64,000 bases of DNA, taken from the NCBI GenBank assembly GCA_029242325.1, contig JAQWUD010000013.1, positions 1 to 64,000 of the forward strand. Direction: 5' to 3'. The stretch is from Luminiphilus sp. (GTDB lineage Bacteria > Pseudomonadota > Gammaproteobacteria > Pseudomonadales > Halieaceae). The notes under the pieces were generated by a model. That model saw only the letters and a program-made list of their open reading frames with translations, ran no database searches and had not been told where the DNA came from. Positions within the stretch are counted from its first letter, which is position 1; each line of letters begins with the position of its first letter. The translations under genes were made by a program, and so were the position numbers. Of the stretch, positions 17,713 through 29,280 are shown piece by piece.

Positions 17713-20400
17713 ATGAAGCCATTAACTCATCGAGCGCTGATCGCCACGGCAGTATGGACTGCGCTGTCAGCACACAATGCTTCTGCACAGCTGGAAGAAG
17801 TGATCGTTACCGCCGAGCGGCGCGAGGCGAATCTGCAGGATACGCCGATCTCGATTACCACTTTTAGTGGTCAGGAAATTATCGACCGCGGCATTAACAG
17901 TGCCGATGATCTCATTACACAAGTTGCGGGGGTCTACGGGTATACACCGCCAGGCTCCGCGGGCTCACCTGGCTTCAATATCCGCGGCATAGGTGATGGC
18001 GCCTCGACCAACCTCTCTCTCGATACAGCAGTAGCCAAGTACATTGATGGCGTGTACATAGGCAAAGGTCAGGGGTCTGGGGTCGATATGATCGATCTGG
18101 CACGGATCGAGATTTTGAAGGGCCCACAGGGCACATTGTTTGGTCGTAACTCGACTGGCGGCACCTTGAACTTCGTCACAAAAGCGCCAGGCACCGAATT
18201 CAGTGCAGATCTGCGCGCCTCAGTCGGTGATTACGACTATGGCGCGTTCAGTGGCCGCATTGACTTACCACTCGGCGATAAAATCGGCATGTCGGCATCT
18301 GGATATAGCCGCGAACGCGACCCATTTTGGGATGGCGTCGGCGGCAAGGCAGGCGCGCAGGATCTTGACCGGGAGGGTTTCCGTGTGGCCCTGCAGGTGC
18401 GTCCCACTGACCGATGGACCGTTGACTACTCCCATGCCGAGGATGAGCTCAACGAATTCGATCCCATGATCGATGTCAACGGTTTCAATCCGGCAATCGC
18501 GCTCGTGCAACCCGGTACTTACCAGGGCGATTACGCCAGGGTCCCCACAGACAGCTTCTCGCGTGCTGAGGGTGTCGGCGGTATCGCTTACTTCGTCGCC
18601 AATTTCCTGCCACCGGCACTGCAGCAGGTTCCGCAGGTTGGCCAATTCCTCGGCTGGGCCAATGACTTTGTCAATTGGTCGGGCCAACAGCTCGCAGACG
18701 GAGGCGTTCCCAACAATGCCTTTAAAGACGGACCCGCAGTGACGCAAACCGAAACCGAAACCGATACCTTCAGAATAAGCTGGGAAATGAGTGACTCGCT
18801 AGAACTGCGTTATATCTTCGGTCGTCGAACCGTCGATGTGGGCACCTCGAGTGACCTCGATGGTATGGATAACTCTGCGGTAGGGGGTATTCAGGGAGAA
18901 CTGCAACTGCAAACCATTGGTGGCGCGTTGCTCGGCGGGGTTGTTCCACCGGCCATTCCCATTCCGGGGCTTGGCAATCTCCCGCTCGATCCGGCATACA
19001 ACTTTGAGCTGGCGCTCGATATGGTAAATACGATCAACGCCTTCGGCCGAGCACCCATCTTCGATACGGTATCTCACGCGGCCTACAAGCAAACCTCGCA
19101 CGAGATTCAATTAGTCGGCGACACGGGCAGTATCAACTGGGCAGCGGGCCTATACTTCTTTGATGATTCGTCGCAGTGGCGCAGCGTCGCGAGCCCCACC
19201 TTCCCCTTGGCGGCCAGTTACAGCCGTTCAGCAGATCACGATACGCGTGCGACATCTGTGTTTGGTGAGGCAACCTGGAGACCCAATGGCACAAACTGGG
19301 CCTTCACAGCGGGTCTGCGATACACCGATGAAGAGAAGGGCATAACCTATCTGTGGCGAGACGCACCATCAGGTTCGGCAGGCGTTGCAGGCTTCGTTGG
19401 CAACGCCATTCAAGAAACCATCGCATCCATGATGACCGGCCAAGCTGTAGACATTCCGTTTGATCTTGCCGCCGGCTATTACTGGGATCTCGCTGATTTG
19501 GAGAAAATCCCCGAAACCCCTGGCGTCTATGGCCAGAAATTTAGTCAGGAGTTCAGTAACGTATCCGGCCGCCTAGTCGCACAGTACTTCTTCTCAGACG
19601 ACATCAATGTCTATGCGAGCTATTCAACGGGCTATCGCGCCGGCGGTTTCAATGACGGCTACTTCAACCGCGTGACCGGCACACCCGACGACTTCACCGA
19701 GGAAGACATGGAGAGCTGGGAAGTGGGCATCAAGTCAATGTTGCTTGACGGCCGCGTTCGCTTTAACGCCACCTACTTCAGCTATGAATACACCGACATG
19801 CAGGTTTCCACCATCGACACCACAGGTGGCAACCTGGCAACGCAGACTGACAACGCTGCAGATGCCAGCCGCGATGGTATAGAGATCGATGCCGCTTGGG
19901 CCATCACTCCGTCGCTCCGATTAAAAGCGACTTACGCCTTCATCGATGGTGATTTTGATGAATTCCCGGACTTTCTAGGTCTCGATGTGCGGGCCCAGCC
20001 AGGCATGCTGCCAGAGAGTTCCGCGACACTGGTCATGGACTGGGATGTGCTGAAAGCCGGCAATGGAACCCTCAACCTGCAGTTGGTTGCCAACTATCAA
20101 GATGACGCGGTTTCGATCGCCACGACTCAGGGTGCGTACCGAAGTGCTGCACTCCCTACGCCCGTGCCAGTGGCCTTCGATCAAACCGTCAACCAGTCAC
20201 GTACTTTGGTTGACGCAAGGCTCAGCTGGATGCATGAGATGGATAACGGCCAGGCACTCAGCATTGCTCTGTGGGGTCGTAACATCACTGACGAGGAATA
20301 CAGGAACTTCAACTTTAACTTTGGACCAGACCTTGGTCTCAGTCTTGGTCAATGGGGCGCCCCTACGACGTACGGTGTGGACTTGCGATACCAGTTCTAA
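17713..20400 (+). CDS. TonB-dependent outer-membrane receptor
   Basis: An 895-aa receptor. A signal peptide (residues 1-25, ending HNASA) precedes a TonB box (LEEVIVTAERRE), a plug domain to about residue 155 (with RIEILKGPQGTLFGRNSTGG) and a 22-strand barrel ending in the terminal Phe (GVDLRYQF). Receptors of this kind import siderophores, glycans, haem or hydrophobic substrates using TonB energy. A large extracellular insertion at about residues 270-450 has Pro/Gly-rich stretches. It is monocistronic, with a strong terminator at 20416-20446. No ExbB, ExbD or TonB is nearby, and the substrate cannot be inferred. Confidence 0.95.
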   Translation: MKPLTHRALIATAVWTALSAHNASAQLEEVIVTAERREANLQDTPISITTFSGQEIIDRGINSADDLITQVAGVYGYTPPGSAGSPGFNIRGIGDGASTNLSLDTAVAKYIDGVYIGKGQGSGVDMIDLARIEILKGPQGTLFGRNSTGGTLNFVTKAPGTEFSADLRASVGDYDYGAFSGRIDLPLGDKIGMSASGYSRERDPFWDGVGGKAGAQDLDREGFRVALQVRPTDRWTVDYSHAEDELNEFDPMIDVNGFNPAIALVQPGTYQGDYARVPTDSFSRAEGVGGIAYFVANFLPPALQQVPQVGQFLGWANDFVNWSGQQLADGGVPNNAFKDGPAVTQTETETDTFRISWEMSDSLELRYIFGRRTVDVGTSSDLDGMDNSAVGGIQGELQLQTIGGALLGGVVPPAIPIPGLGNLPLDPAYNFELALDMVNTINAFGRAPIFDTVSHAAYKQTSHEIQLVGDTGSINWAAGLYFFDDSSQWRSVASPTFPLAASYSRSADHDTRATSVFGEATWRPNGTNWAFTAGLRYTDEEKGITYLWRDAPSGSAGVAGFVGNAIQETIASMMTGQAVDIPFDLAAGYYWDLADLEKIPETPGVYGQKFSQEFSNVSGRLVAQYFFSDDINVYASYSTGYRAGGFNDGYFNRVTGTPDDFTEEDMESWEVGIKSMLLDGRVRFNATYFSYEYTDMQVSTIDTTGGNLATQTDNAADASRDGIEIDAAWAITPSLRLKATYAFIDGDFDEFPDFLGLDVRAQPGMLPESSATLVMDWDVLKAGNGTLNLQLVANYQDDAVSIATTQGAYRSAALPTPVPVAFDQTVNQSRTLVDARLSWMHEMDNGQALSIALWGRNITDEEYRNFNFNFGPDLGLSLGQWGAPTTYGVDLRYQF

Positions 20401-20415
20401 GCATCTCTCGTTCAA

Positions 20416-20446
20416 TAAAAAACCCGCCTGATGGCGGGTTTTTTAT
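20416..20446. terminator. Bidirectional Rho-independent terminator
   Basis: AACCCGCC-TGAT-GGCGGGTT at 20421-20440, flanked by an A-run and a T-run. It serves the receptor gene and the convergent rubredoxin-reductase fusion gene. Confidence 0.9.
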
Positions 20447-20467
20447 TTCTATGGCCAACTACCTCTC

Positions 20468-21841
20468 TCAAAGAATAGCGGGCAATTCCTTGGTCAGTGC
20501 CATCCGCTCTTTGACCGCTTGGCCTGTCAAAGCAAAACCCAGTAGGCCGCCCTCGCCGGATCGGAAGAGCGCTTTAATGTCGGGCGCCTCTCCCTCAAAG
20601 TGCCAATCACCCTCGGCATCTTTTGCTGGCGGTGAGACCACAACGGGGCAAGCAGGCGTCTTGATCGCGACCGGCATAGCGGGATAACTCACGTCGGTCG
20701 GCTCGCCAGCTAACGTCGCCGCCAGCGCGCGCGCTGCCGCCATCAGCGGCGCCACATACACCAGCACGTGGCCCGACACCTCAGCGCAATCACCCATGGC
20801 ATACACGTTGGGCGCGCTGGTGCGCAGCTGCCGGTCTGTGACAATACCGCGATTCAGCTCGATCCCCGCATCGCTGGCTAAGCCGGTGCGCGGCTTCACG
20901 CCGACCGCGCACAAGACCGCGTCGGCCTCGATCGTGTCACCATTGTTCAAAGTGACCACGTAACCTTCACCCGAACGATTCACCTCTGTAGCCAGCGGAC
21001 CAAAATGGAAGGTGGCGCCCTTCTCTTCGAGGGCAGCCTGCACAGCTCGCCCGGACTGCTCCGGCAGCAGAGTCGGCAAACACCAGCCCATGGGGTCGAC
21101 AGCCTCGACCGTAAAACCGCCATTTAGTAGGTCATTAGCAAACTCGCATCCAATTAAACCCGCACCAATAATCGCTATTTTCTTAGCGCCCTTTGCAGCC
21201 AACAAATCCTGAAAGCGGCGATAATCGTCCAGATCATTAACGCCGAGCACTTGATCCGCAGCATCTCCACCAATCGGAGGCCGAATCAGCTCAGCACCCA
21301 AAGCAAGCACCAGCTCGCTGTAGGGCAGCGTTTCGCCGCCCTCAAGTATTACGAGCTGTGCGTTGGTATCGACACTCGCTACTTGAGTGCGTGTTCGCAC
21401 GGTGACCTTGAGTTGCTCAGATAATTCCTGAGCACTTTGAGCAGCAAGTTTTTCTGCCGACAAATCCTTGGTGTAGCCCGTCGAGATCATGGGCTTTGAG
21501 TAGCCCTCTCCGCCATCAGACGTCAGAACGGTGATCGCAACAGAGTCATCTTTGCGCCGAAGCTCTCGCACCAACCCATAGCCCGCAAGACCTGAGCCAA
21601 TCACGACAACAGATCGCGCATCAAGGGTAGCCTCTGGCGCTGAGGCAGACGCCTCCGCCGGCTCATCGCCTTCATCTGATCCTGGAATCAGCTCGAAGTC
21701 GTCTTTACCCACCCCGCAATCCGGGCAGGTCCAGTCCTCGGGCACATCCTCCCACTTGGTACCGGGGGCGATTCCGTCCTCCGGCCACCCTTCTTTCTCG
21801 TCGTAAATCAGTCCGCAGACGATGCATTCCCAACGGGCCAT
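20468..21841 (-). CDS. Rubredoxin-FAD/NAD(P) oxidoreductase fusion (rubredoxin reductase)
   Basis: A 457-aa fusion protein. Residues 1-52 are a rubredoxin with iron-binding C6/C9 and C39/C42 ([11 protein letters not shown] and [15 protein letters not shown]). A linker of about 20 residues rich in Glu and Ala follows, then a pyridine nucleotide-disulfide oxidoreductase fold with FAD motif [17 protein letters not shown] and NAD motif [16 protein letters not shown]. It would pass electrons from NAD(P)H to its own rubredoxin and then to an alkane hydroxylase, peroxide reductase or similar acceptor. No such acceptor lies next to it. In separate-gene organisms these are rubA and rubB; here they are one polypeptide. 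Confidence 0.9.
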   Translation of the reverse strand: MARWECIVCGLIYDEKEGWPEDGIAPGTKWEDVPEDWTCPDCGVGKDDFELIPGSDEGDEPAEASASAPEATLDARSVVVIGSGLAGYGLVRELRRKDDSVAITVLTSDGGEGYSKPMISTGYTKDLSAEKLAAQSAQELSEQLKVTVRTRTQVASVDTNAQLVILEGGETLPYSELVLALGAELIRPPIGGDAADQVLGVNDLDDYRRFQDLLAAKGAKKIAIIGAGLIGCEFANDLLNGGFTVEAVDPMGWCLPTLLPEQSGRAVQAALEEKGATFHFGPLATEVNRSGEGYVVTLNNGDTIEADAVLCAVGVKPRTGLASDAGIELNRGIVTDRQLRTSAPNVYAMGDCAEVSGHVLVYVAPLMAAARALAATLAGEPTDVSYPAMPVAIKTPACPVVVSPPAKDAEGDWHFEGEAPDIKALFRSGEGGLLGFALTGQAVKERMALTKELPAIL

Positions 21842-21980
21842 GGGTCTCTTTCCTTTTCGTTTAAGCCGAAATAATGACGGCGCGCAGAGTGCCAGTACTG
21901 AGCACTGCTGTCACGCACGGATGAAGTAAATCTCGAATTCGCTCTTCCGGATGCGCGTCAAGACGAGGCGCCTAGTCGTA

Positions 21981-24260
<2,280 letters not shown>

Positions 24261-24365
24261 TCATTCGAACCAATAAATACGGGCATTTGCGCCTAGATTA
24301 TTAGACATGAATACAGTAAAACAATAGTGGCATATCCCGAGACTTACATCGAGTGGTAGCGAGCG

Positions 24366-25556
24366 GTGAGGACAGCATTACTCACAATAGGTCGGTTCCC
24401 AAAAGCGCTTACTCTGGCGCGGAGCCTGCATCGCAACGGTGTCAGAGTCATTGTTGCCGACCCGCTGAAGCGCCAGCTCTGTTCTGTCAGCAGAGCGGTA
24501 GCAAAAAACTATTGCGTGACCGCCCCCAACGTGGACGTTGCAGCCTGGGAGCGCGACATACTGGAAATCATCGACAAGGAGCAGGTCACAGACCTGTTCC
24601 CTGCGTCGGAAGAAATTTGCCACGTAGCGAACTTGGCACCCCGCCTCCCCACGACGGTACGCTATGTGGGCCCGGCCGTTTCCTGGATTGAGCAGTGGCA
24701 TGACAAATTGCAATTTGTCGATCATGCGATTGCCCGCGGAGTCACAGCCCCGTCCGTCTACACCACCGCTGACCCCGAGACCCGGGCGCTGATTCGTCAG
24801 ACCGATTGCGTATTGAAGCCCCGGCGCGGATGCTCCGGCACTGAGGTCTCTTTTATCAGTCAAGGCAGCACAGTACCCGCAGCCTCACAGGAGATGCTCC
24901 TCCAGCGCAAGGTGGAGGGCACCCCCTTGTGCACACTGAGCTGGATCGATGATGGGATCGTGAAAGCCACTGCCAGTTACCGGGGCAGCACTCACAGCGG
25001 AACCGTCGCTGTGGGATTTCAGAGCGCTCCCACACCTTTTTCCGTCAGGCAATGGATCGAGCAATTTGTCGCCGACACAGGTGTTACGGGTTTTCTCAGC
25101 TTCGACTTTATTCTGGATTGGAGTGGCATACCCTGGGGTATTGAATGCAATCCGAGGCTGAGCAGTGGCATTCATTTCATTGGCGAGGCATGGCTCGGCA
25201 GCGCTGTCATCGGAGAGTACAACGGCCCGGCGCCCATCAGCCCTGCCGGCAAACGGGCACAGTGGACCTACTCAACGCTGACAGAGGCCTACAAGTACCT
25301 TTTTAGACTTCAAGTCACGGAGCTCGTCCGCTGCCTGCGCGACCTTGTTGTCGCTCGCGACGCCGTGTGGTCATGGCGTGACCCCCTCCCCTTTCTGCTG
25401 ATGACCCCGCTTTGTTGGCAATTTATCTGGCGCTCTATTACGGAGCGGATTCCCATTGGCGAGGCCAGTCAGTGTGATATTGCCTGGCATTGGTTCACCC
25501 CTCAAAAACAGAATGAGCCGCTGATCATGCAGAACGGGGACGAACATGGAGCATAA
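24366..25556 (+). CDS. ATP-grasp domain protein of unknown substrate
   Basis: A 396-aa protein starting with GTG 24366. The N-terminal Rossmann-like part (RTALLTIGRFPKALTLARSL) resembles the preATP-grasp domain. The ATP-grasp core has a nucleotide-binding Lys/Arg pair (CVLKPRRGCSGTEV) and the Mg2+-binding GIECNPRLSSG (E260, N262). Family members ligate a carboxylate to an amine, or make related bonds, using ATP. The C-terminal 100 residues carry a hydrophobic segment (LPFLLMTPLCWQFIW) that could bind membrane. Its 3' end overlaps the convergent P450 gene by 32 bp. The substrate is unknown; adjacency to the P450 and crtD makes a membrane-lipid or pigment substrate a guess only. Confidence 0.8.
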   Translation: MRTALLTIGRFPKALTLARSLHRNGVRVIVADPLKRQLCSVSRAVAKNYCVTAPNVDVAAWERDILEIIDKEQVTDLFPASEEICHVANLAPRLPTTVRYVGPAVSWIEQWHDKLQFVDHAIARGVTAPSVYTTADPETRALIRQTDCVLKPRRGCSGTEVSFISQGSTVPAASQEMLLQRKVEGTPLCTLSWIDDGIVKATASYRGSTHSGTVAVGFQSAPTPFSVRQWIEQFVADTGVTGFLSFDFILDWSGIPWGIECNPRLSSGIHFIGEAWLGSAVIGEYNGPAPISPAGKRAQWTYSTLTEAYKYLFRLQVTELVRCLRDLVVARDAVWSWRDPLPFLLMTPLCWQFIWRSITERIPIGEASQCDIAWHWFTPQKQNEPLIMQNGDEHGA

Positions 25557-26904
25557 CTTGATCAGCCGGACGAGTGGTCATGCGCGCCGCAGGCCGCACT
25601 GTTTGCCCCGGACTCAGCCACCAATCGAACCGGCGCACCAATTCGGCCAGGATCAGTACGCTTTCAGTCTGCGCAAAGCCAGCCCCTACACAAGTGTGGG
25701 GCCCTTGCCCAAATGGGATGTAGGCACCCTGAACCAAAGTAGATTCCTGCTCCGGCAAAAAACGTTCTGGCTGAAAAGCATGAGGGTCACGCCACCATTT
25801 GGAGTGGCGCTGCAAGGTCCACGGCGCAATCATCACCAAAGCGCCCTTCTTCAATCGGCGCCCGGCGACGGTGGCTTTGCGCAGCGCTACTCTGGGCATA
25901 AATGTAATCGGCGGATACAACCGCAAGGTCTCTTTGAAAAAAGCCTTCACCAACGGCAGCTGCCGCGTGTGCTCAAATGTCACGGGCGCTTCCCCCACCA
26001 CCCGGTCAATTTCATCCCGGAGACGCTTAAGCCACTGCGGCTGGTCAGCCAACATGTAGAACGCCCATGTGAGCGCGCTGGCAGTCGTCTCATGGCCCGC
26101 AAGAAAAAAGACGCCCAGTTGGTCAATCAGCTCTTCGCGAGAAAAGGGCTCGCCGGTGTCCCGATCCCGGGCAGCTATCACGCTGCTGGCGATATCATCA
26201 AAACCATCAGCATGCTCCAGATGGGTGTCCACCAGCGCACCCAGATGACGCCGGATGCGCTCGCACGCCGCAAGCACTTCAGCAGGCTGCGGAATGTCAC
26301 TCCAGGCCGGCTTGAAAATAAGACGCAGCACATCTACCTGCACTGCCGAGCGCTCAAACAGCGTGAAGTCCTCAAAGACATCTACCGCCACACCCGATTG
26401 CAAGGGGGTCGAAAAAACAGTACGACAAATAATATCTGCGGTCAGGTGACTCATCGCGAGGTCGAGAGAAAATGCATCTTCCGACGCCGCTTTCTCCGCA
26501 AGACTTTTGATGTGGTCGTTAACGGCAGCCTGCATGGCACCAAAAGCATGACTGATTCGCATATGGGAAAAAGCGGGGTCGATCATGGCCCGTTGACGCT
26601 TCCACCTCGCCCCGTCGGTCACAAAAATACTGTCGCCAATGAGGTGCTCAAGGGCGTTCACCATCAAATCGCTTTTAGGAAAAACACCCTCGGCGTCCCG
26701 CATGATTTCGCGCACGGCTTCTGGCTCATTAAAGAGTACGGTCGAGCGACGCGAATAACCCAGATTGCCCACGTCAAAGTGGTAGGCCGCCGCAGGCAAC
26801 AGCTCAAGCAGATTACCGTCACCCTTCCACAGCACGCGCGCCAAGGCCACAACAGACCACAGCGAGAGAGGCTTGGGAGGAATGTAGAGGTCGGGCGCGG
26901 TCAT
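25525..26904 (-). CDS. Cytochrome P450
   Basis: A 459-aa bacterial P450. The I-helix motif AGHETTA, the K-helix ExxR (KETLRLYPP), and the haem-ligating Cys in FGQGPHTCVGAGFA are all present. I chose the ATG at 26904 because upstream residues (rich in Ser, Arg) do not resemble a P450 N-terminus; the resulting start reads MTAPDLYIPPKPLSLW. The gene is convergent with, and overlaps by 32 bp, the ATP-grasp gene, and is divergent from the membrane protein gene at 26949. It lacks an adjacent ferredoxin or reductase, so it depends on shared redox partners. In this location a carotenoid or fatty acid hydroxylase is possible, with no direct support. Confidence 0.95.
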   Translation of the reverse strand: MTAPDLYIPPKPLSLWSVVALARVLWKGDGNLLELLPAAAYHFDVGNLGYSRRSTVLFNEPEAVREIMRDAEGVFPKSDLMVNALEHLIGDSIFVTDGARWKRQRAMIDPAFSHMRISHAFGAMQAAVNDHIKSLAEKAASEDAFSLDLAMSHLTADIICRTVFSTPLQSGVAVDVFEDFTLFERSAVQVDVLRLIFKPAWSDIPQPAEVLAACERIRRHLGALVDTHLEHADGFDDIASSVIAARDRDTGEPFSREELIDQLGVFFLAGHETTASALTWAFYMLADQPQWLKRLRDEIDRVVGEAPVTFEHTRQLPLVKAFFKETLRLYPPITFMPRVALRKATVAGRRLKKGALVMIAPWTLQRHSKWWRDPHAFQPERFLPEQESTLVQGAYIPFGQGPHTCVGAGFAQTESVLILAELVRRFDWWLSPGQTVRPAARMTTRPADQVMLHVRPRSA

Positions 26905-26948
26905 CTGGGGTTCCTGACGCTTTTCACGCAGTATGGAGCGACGCTCTG

Positions 26949-27695
26949 ATGGTGTCGACTCATGCACTTTTTGAACTGCTCGTGGGACTGCACATCGCTA
27001 CCGGCACGATCGGATTGGTGACCGTTTGGATACCCATTGCTGGAAAAAAAGGAGGCCCAACCCACCGTCGCGTAGGGACTGTGTTCATGCAGTCGATGCT
27101 GGCCACGGGTTTCACCGCTGTGGCGATCAGTATGACAACGCTGTCTGACCCCACCGGCACCCATCCTCACCTTGTCGACCATCCCATATTTGCAGACCCG
27201 CAGGTCATTACAAACATCTTTGGCTGGATGATGCTGTACCTCGCCACGCTCACCATCAACCTCGCGTGGCAAGGCTGGCTCAGCCTGCGGAACGGCAAGG
27301 ATCACTTCAAGAATCGCGCATGGCACAACCTACTGTCGCAGGCGCTCTTAACCGGCGTCTCAGCCAACTGCTTGATAAGGGGGTTCAGCGCTACTGAGCC
27401 GATGATGATGGGCATTTCAATGGTCGGTTTCGCTACGGTGGGGACCAACCTGTGGTTTATCTATAAACCTAACCCACTCCCCACTGATCGCATCAAGGAG
27501 CATATCAAGTGCCTGGTGGGTGCCGGCATTTCTGTTTACACAGCATTCTTCGCATTCGGCGCCGTTCGGCTGCTGCCCAAGCTTGCACTGCAACCCGGCC
27601 TGTGGGCCGTACCATTGATCGTTGGCCTCGCCCTCATCATTTATCATCAGCGGGCCGTCACTCGACCCAATGGTCGCAAATGGCGCATCGCATGA
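26949..27695 (+). CDS. Multi-pass membrane protein, unknown (DUF2306-like)
   Basis: A 248-aa protein with about seven predicted membrane helices (for example residues 6-26, 40-60, 80-110, 150-178, 190-212 and 218-240). It has HIATGTIGLVTVWIPIAGKKG followed by THRRVG, a pattern seen in uncharacterised membrane proteins with a conserved His pair (HR near residue 37). It lies divergent to the P450 (44 bp between starts) and 97 bp before crtD. TspO was considered and rejected because its Trp-rich signature is absent. Function unknown. Confidence 0.7.
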   Translation: MVSTHALFELLVGLHIATGTIGLVTVWIPIAGKKGGPTHRRVGTVFMQSMLATGFTAVAISMTTLSDPTGTHPHLVDHPIFADPQVITNIFGWMMLYLATLTINLAWQGWLSLRNGKDHFKNRAWHNLLSQALLTGVSANCLIRGFSATEPMMMGISMVGFATVGTNLWFIYKPNPLPTDRIKEHIKCLVGAGISVYTAFFAFGAVRLLPKLALQPGLWAVPLIVGLALIIYHQRAVTRPNGRKWRIA

Positions 27696-27792
27696 TGCGC
27701 TCACAAATGATACAGACCAGATCAGGAGTCGAGACCAAAAACGGTGTCGCATCCACCACAACGCAGCCTTGGAATGACACTGAGAGACAGAC

Positions 27793-29280
27793 ATGACAGC
27801 GCGCCATGCCATTGTAATCGGCGCAGGCGCAGGCGGGCTAGCCGCGGGCATTGATCTGGCTCGCTCCGGGTTCCGCGTCACCATGCTGGAGCGCGCGGCT
27901 ACGCCAGGCGGCAAGATGCACATGCGTGAGGTCGATGACCGCGCGGTGGATGGCGGCCCTACCGTCCTGACTATGCGCTCCATTTTTGAACAGCTTTTTA
28001 GTGACGCGGGTGCTCGCCTGAGTGATCGGTTGACACTGACCCAAAGCCCTGTCATCGCGCGGCACGCATGGAGCCATGGCGGCACACTCGATCTGTATCC
28101 AGACCTTACACGTTCGCGACAGTGCATCGAAGCCTTCGCGGGTAGCGAAGACGCCGCGGGCTTTGAAAGATTTTATTCACAGAGTGCACGAATACACCGG
28201 GCGCTAGCTGAGACCTTCATGGCTGCACCCAAACCCAACCCAATGACATTGGTGGGGCGGGTGCTCCGCCAACACCACCCCAGCTCACTGATCGCTGCGA
28301 GGCCGTCTCCAAACTTGTGGCAAGCACTGGGACAGTTTTTTTCCGACGAACGACTGCGGCAACTGTTCGCCCGATATGCAACCTACGTCGGCTCGTCACC
28401 CTTGAGCGCACCAGCCACACTCATGCTGATTGCACACGTGGAGCTTGAGGGAGTGTGGCTAGTAGAGGGCGGCATGCACCGCTTGGCAAAAGCCTTGGCT
28501 ACACTTGGGCAAGAGCTGGGGATCGACCTTCACCTGAATACCCACGTCAACGAGGTGCTAGTGAAGAAGGGCAGGGCAGCCGGTGTGCGACTTGAAGACG
28601 GCACTGTCCTCCCTGCAGACGTGGTCGTGTTCAATGGTGACACCGACGCGTTGGCCACGGGGCAACTTGGCAGTGAGGTGATGCGCGCAGTAAAGCCCCG
28701 GCCGCGACAAAAACGGGCCCTGTCTGCGCTCACCTGGTGCATCAAAGGCAACAGCTCGGGCTTTGAACTTGATCACCACAACGTCTTTTTCGAATCAAAC
28801 TACCCCAGCGAGTTCAGCACGATTTTTTCAGAACGTGAAGTGCCAACAAAGCCCACGGTTTATTTGTGCGCGCAGGACCGCGGTCCAAACGGCTCACTCA
28901 ACGGTTCTGAACGCCTGCTGATGCTGGTGAATGCCCCCGCTGACGGCGACACAAACACCTGGTCAGAGGACAAAGTCGCCCGGACGCGCGATAACGCACT
29001 GGCTGTGCTAGAACGGTGTGGCCTAAACCTCATTTTTCGCGACAGCAACTGTGTTAGCACCACACCGACCGATTGGCACGGGCGCTTTCCCGGCAGCGGT
29101 GGCTCTCTTTACGGCGGCGCCTCTCATGGCATTTGGTCGAGCTTCACCAGACCCGGGGCCCGAAGCCGGCTAAAAGGCCTCTATCTCTCAGGTGGCAGCG
29201 TGCATCCGGGCCCCGGCGTACCGATGGCGGCCTTGTCAGGCAGACTTGCGGCGAGCGCCGTGCTCCGAGACATCGGCTGA
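27793..29280 (+). CDS. crtD: Methoxyneurosporene/1-hydroxycarotenoid 3,4-desaturase
   Basis: A 495-aa CrtI-type FAD desaturase. The dinucleotide motif IVIGAGAGGLAAGIDLA opens the protein and a C-terminal family signature SGGSVHPGPGVPMAALSG closes it, near LYGGASHGIWSSF. It differs from the crtI product elsewhere in the cluster and matches the CrtD branch, which introduces the 3,4-double bond after CrtC hydration on the way to spirilloxanthin. It has GAGAGACAG upstream of the ATG. The 3' end overlaps the convergent hydrolase by 45 bp. In most clusters crtD sits beside crtC; here crtC is 19 kb away and this gene marks the left end of the photosynthesis cluster. Confidence 0.9.
   Translation: MTARHAIVIGAGAGGLAAGIDLARSGFRVTMLERAATPGGKMHMREVDDRAVDGGPTVLTMRSIFEQLFSDAGARLSDRLTLTQSPVIARHAWSHGGTLDLYPDLTRSRQCIEAFAGSEDAAGFERFYSQSARIHRALAETFMAAPKPNPMTLVGRVLRQHHPSSLIAARPSPNLWQALGQFFSDERLRQLFARYATYVGSSPLSAPATLMLIAHVELEGVWLVEGGMHRLAKALATLGQELGIDLHLNTHVNEVLVKKGRAAGVRLEDGTVLPADVVVFNGDTDALATGQLGSEVMRAVKPRPRQKRALSALTWCIKGNSSGFELDHHNVFFESNYPSEFSTIFSEREVPTKPTVYLCAQDRGPNGSLNGSERLLMLVNAPADGDTNTWSEDKVARTRDNALAVLERCGLNLIFRDSNCVSTTPTDWHGRFPGSGGSLYGGASHGIWSSFTRPGARSRLKGLYLSGGSVHPGPGVPMAALSGRLAASAVLRDIG

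Noticed and set aside
25546-26949. 467-codon open frame on the plus strand opposite the P450 gene
   Set aside because: Lies wholly antisense to a P450 with all signature motifs; its translation is rich in Arg, His and Gln without any domain. High-GC antisense shadow.
26949-27695. TspO/CrtK identity for the membrane protein beside crtD
   Set aside because: Length is 248 rather than about 160 residues and the Trp-rich motifs of TspO are missing.
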